Below are positions 54,781 to 63,886 of a stretch of DNA of 64,000 bases, one piece after another (the stretch's first letter is position 1; each line of letters starts with the position of its first letter). This stretch comes from Caldicoprobacter guelmensis (GTDB lineage: Bacteria > Bacillota > Clostridia > Caldicoprobacterales > Caldicoprobacteraceae). The notes below the pieces were generated by a model. That model saw nothing but the letters and a program-made list of their open reading frames with translations. It had not been told where the DNA came from and made no database searches. Both the position numbers and the translations under genes were made by a program. Location: the NCBI RefSeq assembly GCF_016908415.1, contig NZ_JAFBDW010000004.1, positions 186,001 to 250,000 of the forward strand, given 5' to 3'.

Positions 54781-55794
54781 ATGATTGTGGTCATGAAGCC
54801 CGGCGCTACTCAACAAGAGATTGAAAACGTCGAAAAGCGGTTGAGGGAGCTGGGTTTTAAAACCCATCCCATACACGGCGAGGTAAAAACGGTGATAGGC
54901 GCCATAGGCGATAAAAAGCTGGTGAAAGAGCATAACCTCTCGCAATTGCCGGGGGTGGAAAGCATAGTCCCCATAATGAAGCCGTATAAGCTGGTGGGGC
55001 GCGAGCTTAAAAAGCAGGATACGGTGGTGGAAGTGGGCGATGTGAAAATCGGCGGGAAAAAGCTGGTGGTGATGGCCGGTCCCTGTGCTGTTGAGAGCGA
55101 GGAGCAGATATGCGAAGTGGCCCGCAGGGTAAAAGAGGCAGGTGCTACCGTGCTCAGGGGTGGGGCTTACAAGCCCAGGACCTCACCCTATTCCTTCCAG
55201 GGTATGGAAGAGGAGGGGCTTAAGCTGCTATATCAGGCTGCCCGAATGACCGGCCTTAAAGTGGTTACCGAGGTGATGGATACCAGAGATGTGGAGCTAG
55301 TAAGCCAATATGCAGATATACTGCAGATAGGGGCGCGCAACATGCAGAACTTTCGACTGCTTAAAGAATGCGGCCTTTCAGGCAAACCGGTGCTTTTAAA
55401 GCGCGGCCTGTCGGCCACCATCGAGGAATGGCTCATGGCCGCCGAGTATATCGCCGATGCCGGCAACCAAAACATTATACTGTGCGAGAGGGGGATTCGC
55501 ACTTTTGAGACGGCGACGCGCAACACCATGGACATCAACGCCATTCCGGTGGTTAAGGAGCTTTCCCACCTTCCTATTATAGCCGACCCAAGCCATGGTA
55601 CAGGAAACTGGAGATGGGTGGAGGCGGTAGCAAAGGCTTTTGTAGCCGCCGGGGCAGATGGGCTCATGATAGAGGTGCATCCCGACCCTGCCAATGCGGC
55701 CAGCGACGGAGCGCAGTCCCTCCACCCGGATAAGTTTGCCCAATTGATGGAGGCGCTAAAGCCAGTGGCGCAGGCAGTTGGGCGTGAGCTTTAG
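54781..55794 (+). CDS. aroF: 3-deoxy-7-phosphoheptulonate synthase (DAHP synthase)
   Basis: First enzyme of the shikimate pathway, joining phosphoenolpyruvate and erythrose 4-phosphate. Residues 1-70 form a ferredoxin-like regulatory domain; the TIM barrel follows with GPCAVESEEQ near 100, LRGGAYKPRTSPYSFQG near 122, and GARNMQNF. It belongs to class I-beta. Strong purine-rich GGAGGGGG precedes the ATG. Control by a Phe-type T-box makes it the phenylalanine-sensitive isozyme of the cell. Confidence 0.96.
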   Translation: MIVVMKPGATQQEIENVEKRLRELGFKTHPIHGEVKTVIGAIGDKKLVKEHNLSQLPGVESIVPIMKPYKLVGRELKKQDTVVEVGDVKIGGKKLVVMAGPCAVESEEQICEVARRVKEAGATVLRGGAYKPRTSPYSFQGMEEEGLKLLYQAARMTGLKVVTEVMDTRDVELVSQYADILQIGARNMQNFRLLKECGLSGKPVLLKRGLSATIEEWLMAAEYIADAGNQNIILCERGIRTFETATRNTMDINAIPVVKELSHLPIIADPSHGTGNWRWVEAVAKAFVAAGADGLMIEVHPDPANAASDGAQSLHPDKFAQLMEALKPVAQAVGREL

Positions 55795-56326
55795 TCTGTA
55801 GTGCTGTTTCAATGTTGATTTGTCGGTAAAGATGCCTGCTGTACAAGCAATTGTAACTTTTTTCGTCGCCATTTTGCAATTTTCGTAGGTTAAAAGATGT
55901 GTTGCTATACAAGCAACTGTAATCTCTCTTGTGATGTGGTATTGCTAACAAGGGGTTACCCGACAGATTCGGCGTAAGAGAAAGCAAAATTGGAGAAAAG
56001 GGATGAATCATCTTAAGGGATATGGTAAAATATCTTAAAAGGCATACAGTTGCTGGCTATACCATAAATTTTAGTATAATACGATGTTGTGATATGCGGT
56101 GAGGTGTTTTTTTGTATTATAGTAATATTTATAGGAAGTGGGCGTATTTAATATTTTTGAAGAAATAATTACCAAACGAGGTTATATCAATCGTTTTAAA
56201 ACCACTTGTACTTCTACAAAACATTTTTACTTTTTAGGCAACCACAAAGTGCTTAATTTTAGTGTATTGGCAAATGTTATCTCATATATTGAAAATGCGT
56301 CCATAGGAAGTGGGTGGCTTGTAAAA
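55795..56326. repeat. Gap with a 25-bp imperfect direct repeat before recD2
   Basis: TGCTGTACAAGCAATTGTAAC (first half shown here as TGCTGTACAAGCAATTG) at about 55837 recurs as TTGCTATACAAGCAACTG at about 55903, each followed by a T-rich run. No gene is apparent up to 56326, although the recD2 frame stays open from 56138. TATAAT at 56075-56080 may be the recD2 -10 box. Confidence 0.45.
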
Positions 56327-58567
56327 GTGGTGGAGCTTACGGGTGTCATAGAGGAAGTGGTGTTTCGCAATGACGACAACGGCTTTACCGTCATAGAGGT
56401 GCGGGATGATGAAACCAGGCTGCTGGTGACGGCGGTGGGCAGCCTGCCCTATGCCAATGTGGGCGAGAAAGTGCAAATCGTGGGCGAGTGGACTATGCAT
56501 CCCGATTATGGCCAGCAGCTTAAAATTCATGCCATGAAGAGCGTCGTGCCTTCTACTTTAGACGGCCTTGAAAAATACCTTGCATCAGGGCTTATAAAAG
56601 GGGTAGGGCCATCCACCGCCAGGAAGCTCATCGAGCGCTTTGGCATGGATGTGTTAAAGGTGATAGAATTTCATTCCGAGCGCCTCACAGAGGTAGAGGG
56701 GATTGGTCCTGCGCGCGCCGAGATGATAGTCGCTTCCTATGCCGAGCACAGGGAAATCAGGGAAGTCATGATGTTCCTTCAGTCCTATGGCATCACCACC
56801 ACTTACGCCATAAAGATATACAAAATGTACGGCAATGACGCCATCGGCATCATAAAGGAAAATCCCTATCGTCTGGCCGATGAGGTAGCGGGCATAGGGT
56901 TTAAAACTGCCGACAAGATAGCGCAAAACATGGGCGTGGCTTTTGACTCGCCATACCGTATTGAGGCGGGGGTAAAATACGTGCTTTCCCAGGCGGCGGC
57001 TGATGGGCATACCTATTTGCCCAGGGATGTTGCGGTGGAACAGGCTTCCCTTTTGCTGGGAGTGGACAAAGGCCTGGTCGAAAACGCCATTACGTCCCTT
57101 GCCCTTAAACAGTCGGCCTTTTTGGAGAATATCGAAGGTCAGACGGCGGTGTATCTTGCGCCTTTTTATTACGCTGAGGTGGGCGTGTGCAGGCGACTCG
57201 TTGAGCTGTCCATGGTGGATGTGAGGCCGGCTGAGTTTGACTTGGAGGATATGCTCAGGAGATTTCAGAAAGAGGAAGGCATACTCCTGGCGCTCAAGCA
57301 GCGTGAAGCCGTGATGGAAGCCTTATCGAACGGTGTGACGGTCATAACAGGTGGGCCCGGTACCGGCAAAACTACTATTATAAACTGCATCATAAAGTTG
57401 ATGGAGCAGCAGGGGATGACTGTGGTGCTGGCGGCTCCTACCGGCAGGGCTGCAAAGCGCATGACCGAGGCCACCGGCCGAGAGGCTAGGACAATACACC
57501 GGTTGCTGGAATACAGCTACGGCAATGAAGGCCCTTATTTTCAGAGGGATGAAGACAATCCTATACTGGCTGATGCGGTGATAATAGACGAGGTATCCAT
57601 GGTGGATGTGCTCCTTATGAACCACCTTTTGAAGGCCCTAGTGCCTGGCACGCGGCTGATCCTGGTGGGGGATGTGGACCAGTTGCCTTCGGTAGGGCCG
57701 GGCAACGTGCTTAAGGATATAATCACAAGCGGGATTATAAAAGTGGTGCGTTTAACCGAGATCTTCAGGCAAGCCCAGGAGAGCATGATAGTGCTCAACG
57801 CTCACAGGATTAACCAGGGATTGGTGCCCCAACTTAACGTAAAGGGCGGCGATTTCTTCTTTGTAAGGCGTGAGACACCGCAGCAGATATTGAATACCGT
57901 TCTGGAACTCATATGCCGGAGGTTACCTGCTTTTGGAGATTACAATCCATTGAAGGACATACAGGTGCTTGTGCCTATGCGCAAAGGCGATATTGGAGTT
58001 AACAATCTGAATACCGAGCTGCAAAGGGTGCTCAATCCCCCGTCGCATGAAAAGCAGGAAAAGCTATTTCGAAACACATTGTTCAGGGAAGGCGATAAGG
58101 TAATGCAGATCAAAAACAATTACCGCACATCGTGGAAGAGGAAGGTTTACGGTAAGGTGGTGGAGGAGGGTGAAGGGGTCTTCAACGGCGATATAGGCTA
58201 CATCGCTGCCATAGACCATGAAGAGCAGAGCGTAACCGTTGTATTTGATGACGACAGGGAAGTGGTGTATGATTTTTCCCAGCTGGACGAGCTGGAGCTT
58301 GCCTATGCCATATCCATTCATAAGAGCCAGGGCAGCGAGTTTCCGGTGGTCATCATCCCCCTGGCGTGGGGGCCGCCCATGCTCATGACCCGCAATCTGC
58401 TCTATACAGCGGTGACCAGGGCCCGGGAGATGGTGGTCATAGTGGGGCGAGAACGGGCCATCGAGGCCATGGTGAGGAACGACTACGTGGAAAAGCGGTA
58501 TTCGGGACTTATGCATCATTTCAGGAAACTGTTTGCGGCACCACATTTTTCAATTAAAGGGGTTTGA
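56327..58567 (+). CDS. recD2: RecD2-type 5'-3' DNA helicase
   Basis: An SF1B helicase. An N-terminal OB-like and helix-hairpin-helix part (EGIGPARAEMIV, VGPSTARKLIE) precedes the motor, with Walker A GGPGTGKTT near residue 341, DExx VIIDEVSMVD near 420 and motif VI VAITRARE-like YTAVTRARE near 700. GTG 56327 (or 56330) gives VELTGVIEEVVFRN, the usual RecD2 beginning, and 746 residues; the 63 extra residues of the longer frame look like non-coding sequence. It probably takes part in recombination or mismatch-related repair, without RecB/RecC. Confidence 0.92.
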   Translation: MVELTGVIEEVVFRNDDNGFTVIEVRDDETRLLVTAVGSLPYANVGEKVQIVGEWTMHPDYGQQLKIHAMKSVVPSTLDGLEKYLASGLIKGVGPSTARKLIERFGMDVLKVIEFHSERLTEVEGIGPARAEMIVASYAEHREIREVMMFLQSYGITTTYAIKIYKMYGNDAIGIIKENPYRLADEVAGIGFKTADKIAQNMGVAFDSPYRIEAGVKYVLSQAAADGHTYLPRDVAVEQASLLLGVDKGLVENAITSLALKQSAFLENIEGQTAVYLAPFYYAEVGVCRRLVELSMVDVRPAEFDLEDMLRRFQKEEGILLALKQREAVMEALSNGVTVITGGPGTGKTTIINCIIKLMEQQGMTVVLAAPTGRAAKRMTEATGREARTIHRLLEYSYGNEGPYFQRDEDNPILADAVIIDEVSMVDVLLMNHLLKALVPGTRLILVGDVDQLPSVGPGNVLKDIITSGIIKVVRLTEIFRQAQESMIVLNAHRINQGLVPQLNVKGGDFFFVRRETPQQILNTVLELICRRLPAFGDYNPLKDIQVLVPMRKGDIGVNNLNTELQRVLNPPSHEKQEKLFRNTLFREGDKVMQIKNNYRTSWKRKVYGKVVEEGEGVFNGDIGYIAAIDHEEQSVTVVFDDDREVVYDFSQLDELELAYAISIHKSQGSEFPVVIIPLAWGPPMLMTRNLLYTAVTRAREMVVIVGRERAIEAMVRNDYVEKRYSGLMHHFRKLFAAPHFSIKGV

Positions 58568-58672
58568 GATAGAAACCGGCAAAATACACTTTTTGGTTTA
58601 TAGGAAAATTAGAGGTGTATAAGCCCAAAATTTCTATGTCATCATATTAAAAAATTGAAACAGGTGGTGCTG

Positions 58673-59392
58673 TTGAATCTGTTTGCAATTAAGGAAGCTA
58701 TTCTCGATATACTGTATCCCCAGAACATAGCTTGTATCCTGTGCCGGCAAAGGGTTAGGGACATAGACGACAAAGGGGTTTGCAGGGCATGTGCTGATGC
58801 ACTCCCGGTCATTGTCCCGCCGGTGTGTCCTAAGTGTGGCAGGCCAGTGGTTGAGGAGGGCATATGCAACGATTGTGCCTATGTGCTCTATCATTTTGAG
58901 CAGGCCGTATCTGTCCTGCACTATACTCCTGAGATAAAACAGCTCATACACCGTTTTAAGTACGGCGGCGTGTCGTATCTCAGCCGTACACTGGGGTGGT
59001 GGATGGTTCAGGCCTTTGAGCAGCGTTGCAACTGGAATGTGGACGTCATTGTGCCAGTACCGCTGCATTCAAGGAGGCAGCGCCAGAGAGGGTTTAATCA
59101 ATCGGCGTTGCTGGCTCGAGAGCTGGGGAGATACATCGGCGTGACGGTGAACGAGGATGTGCTCGTTCGTAAGAAGTATACGTCCCCACAAGCAGGGCTT
59201 AGTAAATTCCAGCGCATGCAAAACTTGCAAGGTGCCTTTGAGGTTAAGGCGCCTGAAGCAGTGCGGGACAAGTCGGTTTTGCTGATAGACGACGTGTTTA
59301 CCACAGGTAGTACGGTTGACGAGTGCAGCAGGGTGCTGCTTGAGGCGGGAGCCCGAAAGGTGTATGTGTTTACGTTGGCTACTGGCCGTTAG
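58673..59392 (+). CDS. comF: ComF family phosphoribosyltransferase-like protein
   Basis: Two zinc-finger-like Cys pairs (CILCRQRV...CRAC and CPKCGRP...CNDC) in the first 70 residues are followed by a PRTase domain with VPVPLHSRRQRQRGFNQS and the PRPP loop VLLIDDVFTTGST. ComF proteins act in DNA uptake in competent cells, possibly with a primosome component. TTG 58673 follows AGGTGG; a TTG at 58655 is an alternative. In many clostridia this gene precedes yvyF-flgM, as here. Confidence 0.9.
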   Translation: MNLFAIKEAILDILYPQNIACILCRQRVRDIDDKGVCRACADALPVIVPPVCPKCGRPVVEEGICNDCAYVLYHFEQAVSVLHYTPEIKQLIHRFKYGGVSYLSRTLGWWMVQAFEQRCNWNVDVIVPVPLHSRRQRQRGFNQSALLARELGRYIGVTVNEDVLVRKKYTSPQAGLSKFQRMQNLQGAFEVKAPEAVRDKSVLLIDDVFTTGSTVDECSRVLLEAGARKVYVFTLATGR

Positions 59393-59403
59393 GCTTTATT
59401 TTA

Positions 59404-59547
59404 GGACACTCTCGAAAAGTAGCCGGGTCATGTAGGCATAACGATAGATTTTGTAGGACAACCTTCCAGAATAATTTGGGGGTAAAGTCTCTGGGCCGAA
59501 CCTTCAAACAAGCCAAAATGAAGCTCCCGGACTTTTCGAGGGCGTAC
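59404..59547. mobile_element. 144-bp MITE-like element with terminal inverted repeats
   Basis: The ends GGACACTCTCGAAAAGT and ACTTTTCGAGGGCGTAC are inverted repeats (14 of 17 match), followed inward by CCGGG / CCCGG. The 110 bases between have no open frame. It lies between comF and yvyF. It has no transposase, as expected for a MITE; a structured RNA in the flagellar leader is the alternative. A target duplication cannot be read with certainty (both flanks are TTTTATT-like). Confidence 0.5.
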
Positions 59548-59572
59548 TTTTATTTATAAGGGGTGAGGAAAC

Positions 59573-59989
59573 ATGGATATTCGCAATTGTAAACGATGCA
59601 ACAGGCTGTTTCAGTATAATGGTATAAAGTACTGTCCTAGCTGTGTTATGGAGCTGGACGAGATGTACAAAAAGGTGAGGGATTATTTGTACGAGCATCC
59701 CGATGCCACAATAGTCGAGGTTTCAGAGGCTACGGAGGTGGAGGAGAAGATTATTCTCGAGTTTTTGCGCGAGGGGAGGCTGGAGCTTAAAGAGCCCTCA
59801 CTAGCGCTGACCTGTGAGCGGTGTGGCAAGCCCATCACCACTGGGAGGATGTGCAAGGATTGCCTTGCGGCCTTTGAAAGAGGCCTTAAAAAGGGCTTGA
59901 ATGAGTCCGCCAGAAAGGTTGCTGATTTGAAGCATGAGGTGGGCAAAATACACCTGGCTGACTATATCATTAAGAAAAACAAAGAGTGA
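59573..59989 (+). CDS. yvyF: YvyF-type flagellar operon protein
   Basis: 138 residues with Cys pairs at both ends (CKRCNRLF...CPSC; CERCGKP...CKDC) like a double zinc ribbon and a helical middle (EVSEATEVEEKIILEFLREGRL) of the TIGR03826 type. It is the gene that commonly precedes flgM in Firmicutes. Function is unproven; it is associated with flagellar gene expression. AAGGGGTGAGG precedes ATG 59573. Confidence 0.88.
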   Translation: MDIRNCKRCNRLFQYNGIKYCPSCVMELDEMYKKVRDYLYEHPDATIVEVSEATEVEEKIILEFLREGRLELKEPSLALTCERCGKPITTGRMCKDCLAAFERGLKKGLNESARKVADLKHEVGKIHLADYIIKKNKE

Positions 59990-60059
59990 AACACATCAAC
60001 AAAAAATGACTAAGCAAAGTTCTAAAATGCGCTTTAAAGGGGAAAGTACAAACTGCCCC

Positions 60060-60087
60060 TAAATTTTTTATGCGCTCTTGCCGATAT
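60060..60087 (+). promoter_or_regulatory. Sigma-28 (SigD) promoter of flgM
   Basis: TAAA (60060-60063) and GCCGATAT (60080-60087) are 16 bases apart, an exact match to the flagellar sigma-D consensus. Confidence 0.92.
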
Positions 60088-60120
60088 TATATATGACTCG
60101 TGTTAAAGAGGTGAAAGGGT

Positions 60121-60405
60121 TTGAAGATAGATTCGACGCGCATTTCCCGCATATTGAATTTGTACGCCAGCCAGGACCTGCAGGTCCGCGGCGTTAAGAA
60201 CAAAGGCGGCAAGGCCGATGAGGTGATACTGTCAAAGGAGGCTAAAGTGTTTCAAGAGGCTTTAAAGGCTGCTAAATCGGATCCTGGTGTGTGTGTGGCT
60301 AAAGTGGAGGAGATAAGGGCGCGGATTCAAAGCGGGCAGTACCGTATAGATAGCCGGAGCGTCGCTTCAAAGATGGTAGATGACTTGCTGAAACAGGATA
60401 GGTAG
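60121..60405 (+). CDS. flgM: FlgM anti-sigma-28 factor
   Basis: 94 residues, with the C-terminal helix KVEEIRARIQSGQYRIDSRSVA typical of FlgM, and little structure in the first half. It binds and inhibits sigma-28 until the hook is complete, when it is exported. TTG 60121 follows GAGGTGA. The sigma-28 promoter just upstream makes a feedback loop. Confidence 0.94.
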   Translation: MKIDSTRISRILNLYASQDLQVRGVKNKGGKADEVILSKEAKVFQEALKAAKSDPGVCVAKVEEIRARIQSGQYRIDSRSVASKMVDDLLKQDR

Positions 60406-60469
60406 CATAGGGAAGCACGATTTGTATCAAGCGGTGAAGGCGAAATCGCGTGTGAGGGACTGATGTTTC

Positions 60470-60967
60470 ATGGAGGACCTTCAAAAAATTGTTGACGTGT
60501 TGGAAAAGGAGTGCGAGCTTTACGGTATACTGCTGGAACTGTCCAAAAAGAAGACGCAGGTTATTGCAAATGCCGATATAGGTGAGCTTGAAAAGATCGT
60601 GGAGATGGAGGAGCGGCTCATATTTGAGCTGAGGAGCCTTGAGGATAAAAGAGAGGATTTGGTATCCGGTTTTGCAGAAGAGCAGGGTTTATCTTTTGAA
60701 GATGTGACGGTGTCCTATCTTGTATCGCAGTCAGAGGGTCAGATTAAGGAGAAACTCAAGCAGCTGCAGGATCGCTTGTCCGGCATAATAGAGGAGCAGA
60801 AGCAGGTAAACCAGATAAACGAGCGGCTCATCAAGAACAACCTGGAGTTTATCAATTTTTCGATAGGCTTGATCACCGGCCGGGGACAGGCAGGAAGCAT
60901 ATACGGTAAAACCGGAGAAGCCAGTACCAAGCAGCAGGGCCGCAGCCTGATAGACAAAAAGGTATAA
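60470..60967 (+). CDS. flgN: FlgN flagellar chaperone
   Basis: A 165-residue coiled-coil protein of FlgN type (DLQKIVDVLEKECELYGILLELSKKK at the start, then a long helix to about 130). It is the export chaperone for FlgK and FlgL, encoded directly downstream. ATG 60470 lies 64 bases after flgM. Confidence 0.9.
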   Translation: MEDLQKIVDVLEKECELYGILLELSKKKTQVIANADIGELEKIVEMEERLIFELRSLEDKREDLVSGFAEEQGLSFEDVTVSYLVSQSEGQIKEKLKQLQDRLSGIIEEQKQVNQINERLIKNNLEFINFSIGLITGRGQAGSIYGKTGEASTKQQGRSLIDKKV

Positions 60968-60984
60968 AGCAGGGAGTGAGCTTC

Positions 60985-62652
60985 ATGCGTTCTACTTTTT
61001 ACGGCCTGGAGATTGCAAGGAAGGGGCTGCACGTCAACCAGGCAAATCTGGAGGTTACGGCGCACAACATCGCCAATGCCAATACAAAGGGGTATTCCCG
61101 CCAGCAGGTAATACAGAAGGCTATAGAGCCTGGGACTGGCTTGGGGCTGTTTACCACCTACGGCGGATATGCCGTGGGAGGTGGCGTTGACATACAGCAG
61201 GTGCGCCAGATACGCGATGCGTACCTGGACATGCAATACCGCAAGGAATCGACGGCTCTGGGCGAATGGGAAGTAAGGAGGGATATGCTGGCATACATCG
61301 AGGCCATATTCAACGAGCCTTCAGAGTCGGGAATAAACACGGTGCTCAACGAGTTTTTCAATGCACTTCAAGCTTTGAGCTTAAATCCTGAGGACCCGAC
61401 TACCCGCGCCACGGTGCAGCAAAAGGCCCTGGCACTTACTGAGAATATAAGGAATGTCTATGTGAAGTTGGAAGAATTACAACGCGAGGCCAATCAAGCC
61501 ATTATCTCATATGTAAACGATATAAATTCCTTTGCACGGGAGATAGCGGCTTTAAATGAACAGATATTCAAGTTTGAGTCTACCGGTCGACCAGCTAACG
61601 ACCTGCGCGACCAGCGCAACCTGATAGTGGATAACCTGTCCAAGATAGTGCAGGTATCGGTGTATGAGGATGCCAGCGGCAGGTTCAGGGTGGACATAGC
61701 GGGGCAGACGCTGGTTAGTCATACCAAAGTCTATGAGCTGGACGTTATACCCAGAAGCAGCAGTATAAACGGCATGCCGTACCCCAAGAACAACCACGTG
61801 GATGTGGATGAGCTGGTGGAAGTGGTGTGGAAGGACACTGATGAAAGGGTCAACATCACAGGGGGCACGTTGAAGGGCTTCATCGACATGCGGGATGGCA
61901 TAGGGGGTAAGGAGCAGCCATTGCCTGGGGTACCAGAGGAGCTGCTAGAGCCAGGAATGTCGAGTGGCCAGATGGGCACCTCATCCGCCAATGCCCAGTT
62001 CCAGCCTGCACCCAACCAGAACGCCGAATACGGTATACCGTACTACATGCGCATGTGGAACCTGTTTGCCCATACCCTTATGATTACTTTCAACGAAATC
62101 CACAGTCAGGGATACACATTGGACGGCAAGACCGGTGTATACTTTTTCTCGGACGGCAGTGCCAATTTTGACCCGGCTAGCGTTAGACAGCCCATAGCCA
62201 AGTTCATAACCATATCGGACGAGATAAGAAACGACTGGAACAATATCGCGGCTATTTATTTTGATGAAGAAGATAAACTTAACGGGATGGATCCCCAAAA
62301 TGGGTTTGACCCGACCCAAGCCAAGGGCAACAACAAAAACATACTGAGGCTTCTCGATTTAAGGCACAAGACCTACGTGCCGGAGTGCGATAATATGGAT
62401 AACTTTACCAAAGCCCTTATATCCACCCTGGGGGTAGCCAGCCGTCAAGCAGCACATATGGCTGACAACCAAGAAATCCTGGTCAATGAGATGGACAAAC
62501 GGCGCCAGTCGGTATCGGGTGTGTCGCTGGATGAGGAGATGGCCAATATGGTGCGCTTCCAGCACGCCTACAACGCTTCTGCCAGGATTTTGACTGCCAT
62601 TGACGAGATGCTAGAGGTGCTGATAAACAGGATGGGTGTTGTGGGAAGGTAG
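60985..62652 (+). CDS. flgK: Flagellar hook-associated protein 1
   Basis: N-terminal IARKGLHVNQANLEVTAHNIANANTKGYSRQ is the rod/hook-family motif, and the C-terminal MVRFQHAYNASARILTAIDEMLEVLINRMG is the matching coiled coil; both assemble the hook-filament junction. The 555-residue length is normal. ATG 60985 follows GGGAGTGA; GTG 60976 is too close to the site. It lies 17 bases after flgN. Confidence 0.96.
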   Translation: MRSTFYGLEIARKGLHVNQANLEVTAHNIANANTKGYSRQQVIQKAIEPGTGLGLFTTYGGYAVGGGVDIQQVRQIRDAYLDMQYRKESTALGEWEVRRDMLAYIEAIFNEPSESGINTVLNEFFNALQALSLNPEDPTTRATVQQKALALTENIRNVYVKLEELQREANQAIISYVNDINSFAREIAALNEQIFKFESTGRPANDLRDQRNLIVDNLSKIVQVSVYEDASGRFRVDIAGQTLVSHTKVYELDVIPRSSSINGMPYPKNNHVDVDELVEVVWKDTDERVNITGGTLKGFIDMRDGIGGKEQPLPGVPEELLEPGMSSGQMGTSSANAQFQPAPNQNAEYGIPYYMRMWNLFAHTLMITFNEIHSQGYTLDGKTGVYFFSDGSANFDPASVRQPIAKFITISDEIRNDWNNIAAIYFDEEDKLNGMDPQNGFDPTQAKGNNKNILRLLDLRHKTYVPECDNMDNFTKALISTLGVASRQAAHMADNQEILVNEMDKRRQSVSGVSLDEEMANMVRFQHAYNASARILTAIDEMLEVLINRMGVVGR

Positions 62653-62835
62653 TTTTTGGGGCTTGCGGATAGACTTTAGAACGGAAGAAACAAGTTACTT
62701 ATTTTTGGATGGAGTTTGAAGGCAAGCGAAATGCTTGAGTTATTATATGCTATATAGCTATATAAATATGGCTTGTTGTTAGTGAATTTACAAGGGAAAT
62801 TTGAACTTAGAAACAGCAAAAAGGTGGTTTGAGAG

Positions 62836-63720
62836 ATGCGTGTAACCAATGGGATGCTCATCACCAATATGATGCGTGACTATGCTAGAAATATGCGCAA
62901 CCTTGAAAAGCTGCAGGGTCAGCTTTCATCCGGTAAAAGGATCTTGAAGCCGTCGGATGACCCGGTGGCGGTATCCAAGTCGCTCAAGCTGAGGGCGGAC
63001 CTTGCATATAACCAGCAGTATGTGAGCAATGCCGACAACGCCATATCGTGGCTTGAGGCTACAGAGTCGGCACTCAAGGACCTGGGCGACGTGCTCCATA
63101 GGGCAAGGGAGCTAGCGGTCCAAGGCAGCAACGGGGCCCTTGCCCCCGAGGACAGGATGGCCATAGCCGACGAGATCGAGCAGCTGCAGAAACATATCGT
63201 GCAGGTAGGCAATGCCACCTATGCGGGACGGTACATATTTGCGGGGTACAGGACGGATCAACCGGCGTTTGTCGAGCAGAATGGGCAGCTTATTTATCAA
63301 GGCGACGGTGGCAAGATAGCCTTTGAGATAGGTGTTGGCAACCGCATAGAGGTGAACGTCCTAGGTGGTGATGGCGGTGCCGAGATAGACAAGATTTACG
63401 ACGTGTTCGAGCGCTTTAAAAACGATCTAAGAAGCGGTGCGAATACCAACCTGGACAGCTACATCGGCGAGATAGACCAGCGCATGACCCAGATATTGTC
63501 CCAACGCTCGGCTGTGGGCGCCAAGGTAAACCGCTTTGAGCTTATTCGGGCAAGGCTAAAGGAGGAGGAGATAAACTTCACGAATCTGCTCTCGCAGAAC
63601 GAGGATGTCGATATCGCCGAGGTGATAGTGCGGCTTAAAGAGGCCGAGAATGTGTACAGGGCATCGTTGGCGGCAGGTGCACGCATCATCATGCCAACGC
63701 TTGTAGACTTTTTGAGATAA
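62836..63720 (+). CDS. flgL: Flagellar hook-associated protein 3
   Basis: N-terminal TNGMLITNMMRDYARNMRNLEKLQGQLSSGKRI and QPSDDPVAVSK-type segment, and the C-terminal LKEAENVYRASLAAGARI, place it as FlgL, which joins FlgK to flagellin. The length of 294 fits. AAAAAGGTGG precedes ATG 62836. The 183-bp gap after flgK is AT-rich, with no gene or clear promoter. Confidence 0.96.
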   Translation: MRVTNGMLITNMMRDYARNMRNLEKLQGQLSSGKRILKPSDDPVAVSKSLKLRADLAYNQQYVSNADNAISWLEATESALKDLGDVLHRARELAVQGSNGALAPEDRMAIADEIEQLQKHIVQVGNATYAGRYIFAGYRTDQPAFVEQNGQLIYQGDGGKIAFEIGVGNRIEVNVLGGDGGAEIDKIYDVFERFKNDLRSGANTNLDSYIGEIDQRMTQILSQRSAVGAKVNRFELIRARLKEEEINFTNLLSQNEDVDIAEVIVRLKEAENVYRASLAAGARIIMPTLVDFLR

Positions 63721-63886
63721 GAGTGTTGTTGATGTATAAGTGTAAATTTATGATGGGCATTTAAAACTCTATAAAACAACAGGTTTATAATTTTGCAACA
63801 TTTTTAATATTTAGTTAAATGGGTTATATGCTTTTGTTTGGATTTTACAGACGAGGGAAATTTTACGCAATACAAGGAGAGAAGTC

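Noticed and set aside
56138..56326. N-terminal extension of RecD2
   Set aside because: The 63 residues have no RecD2 character and no binding site; the family start VELTGVIEE begins at 56327.
59404..59547. c-di-GMP riboswitch before flagellar genes
   Set aside because: The conserved cores of both c-di-GMP classes are absent; the inverted ends fit a MITE better.
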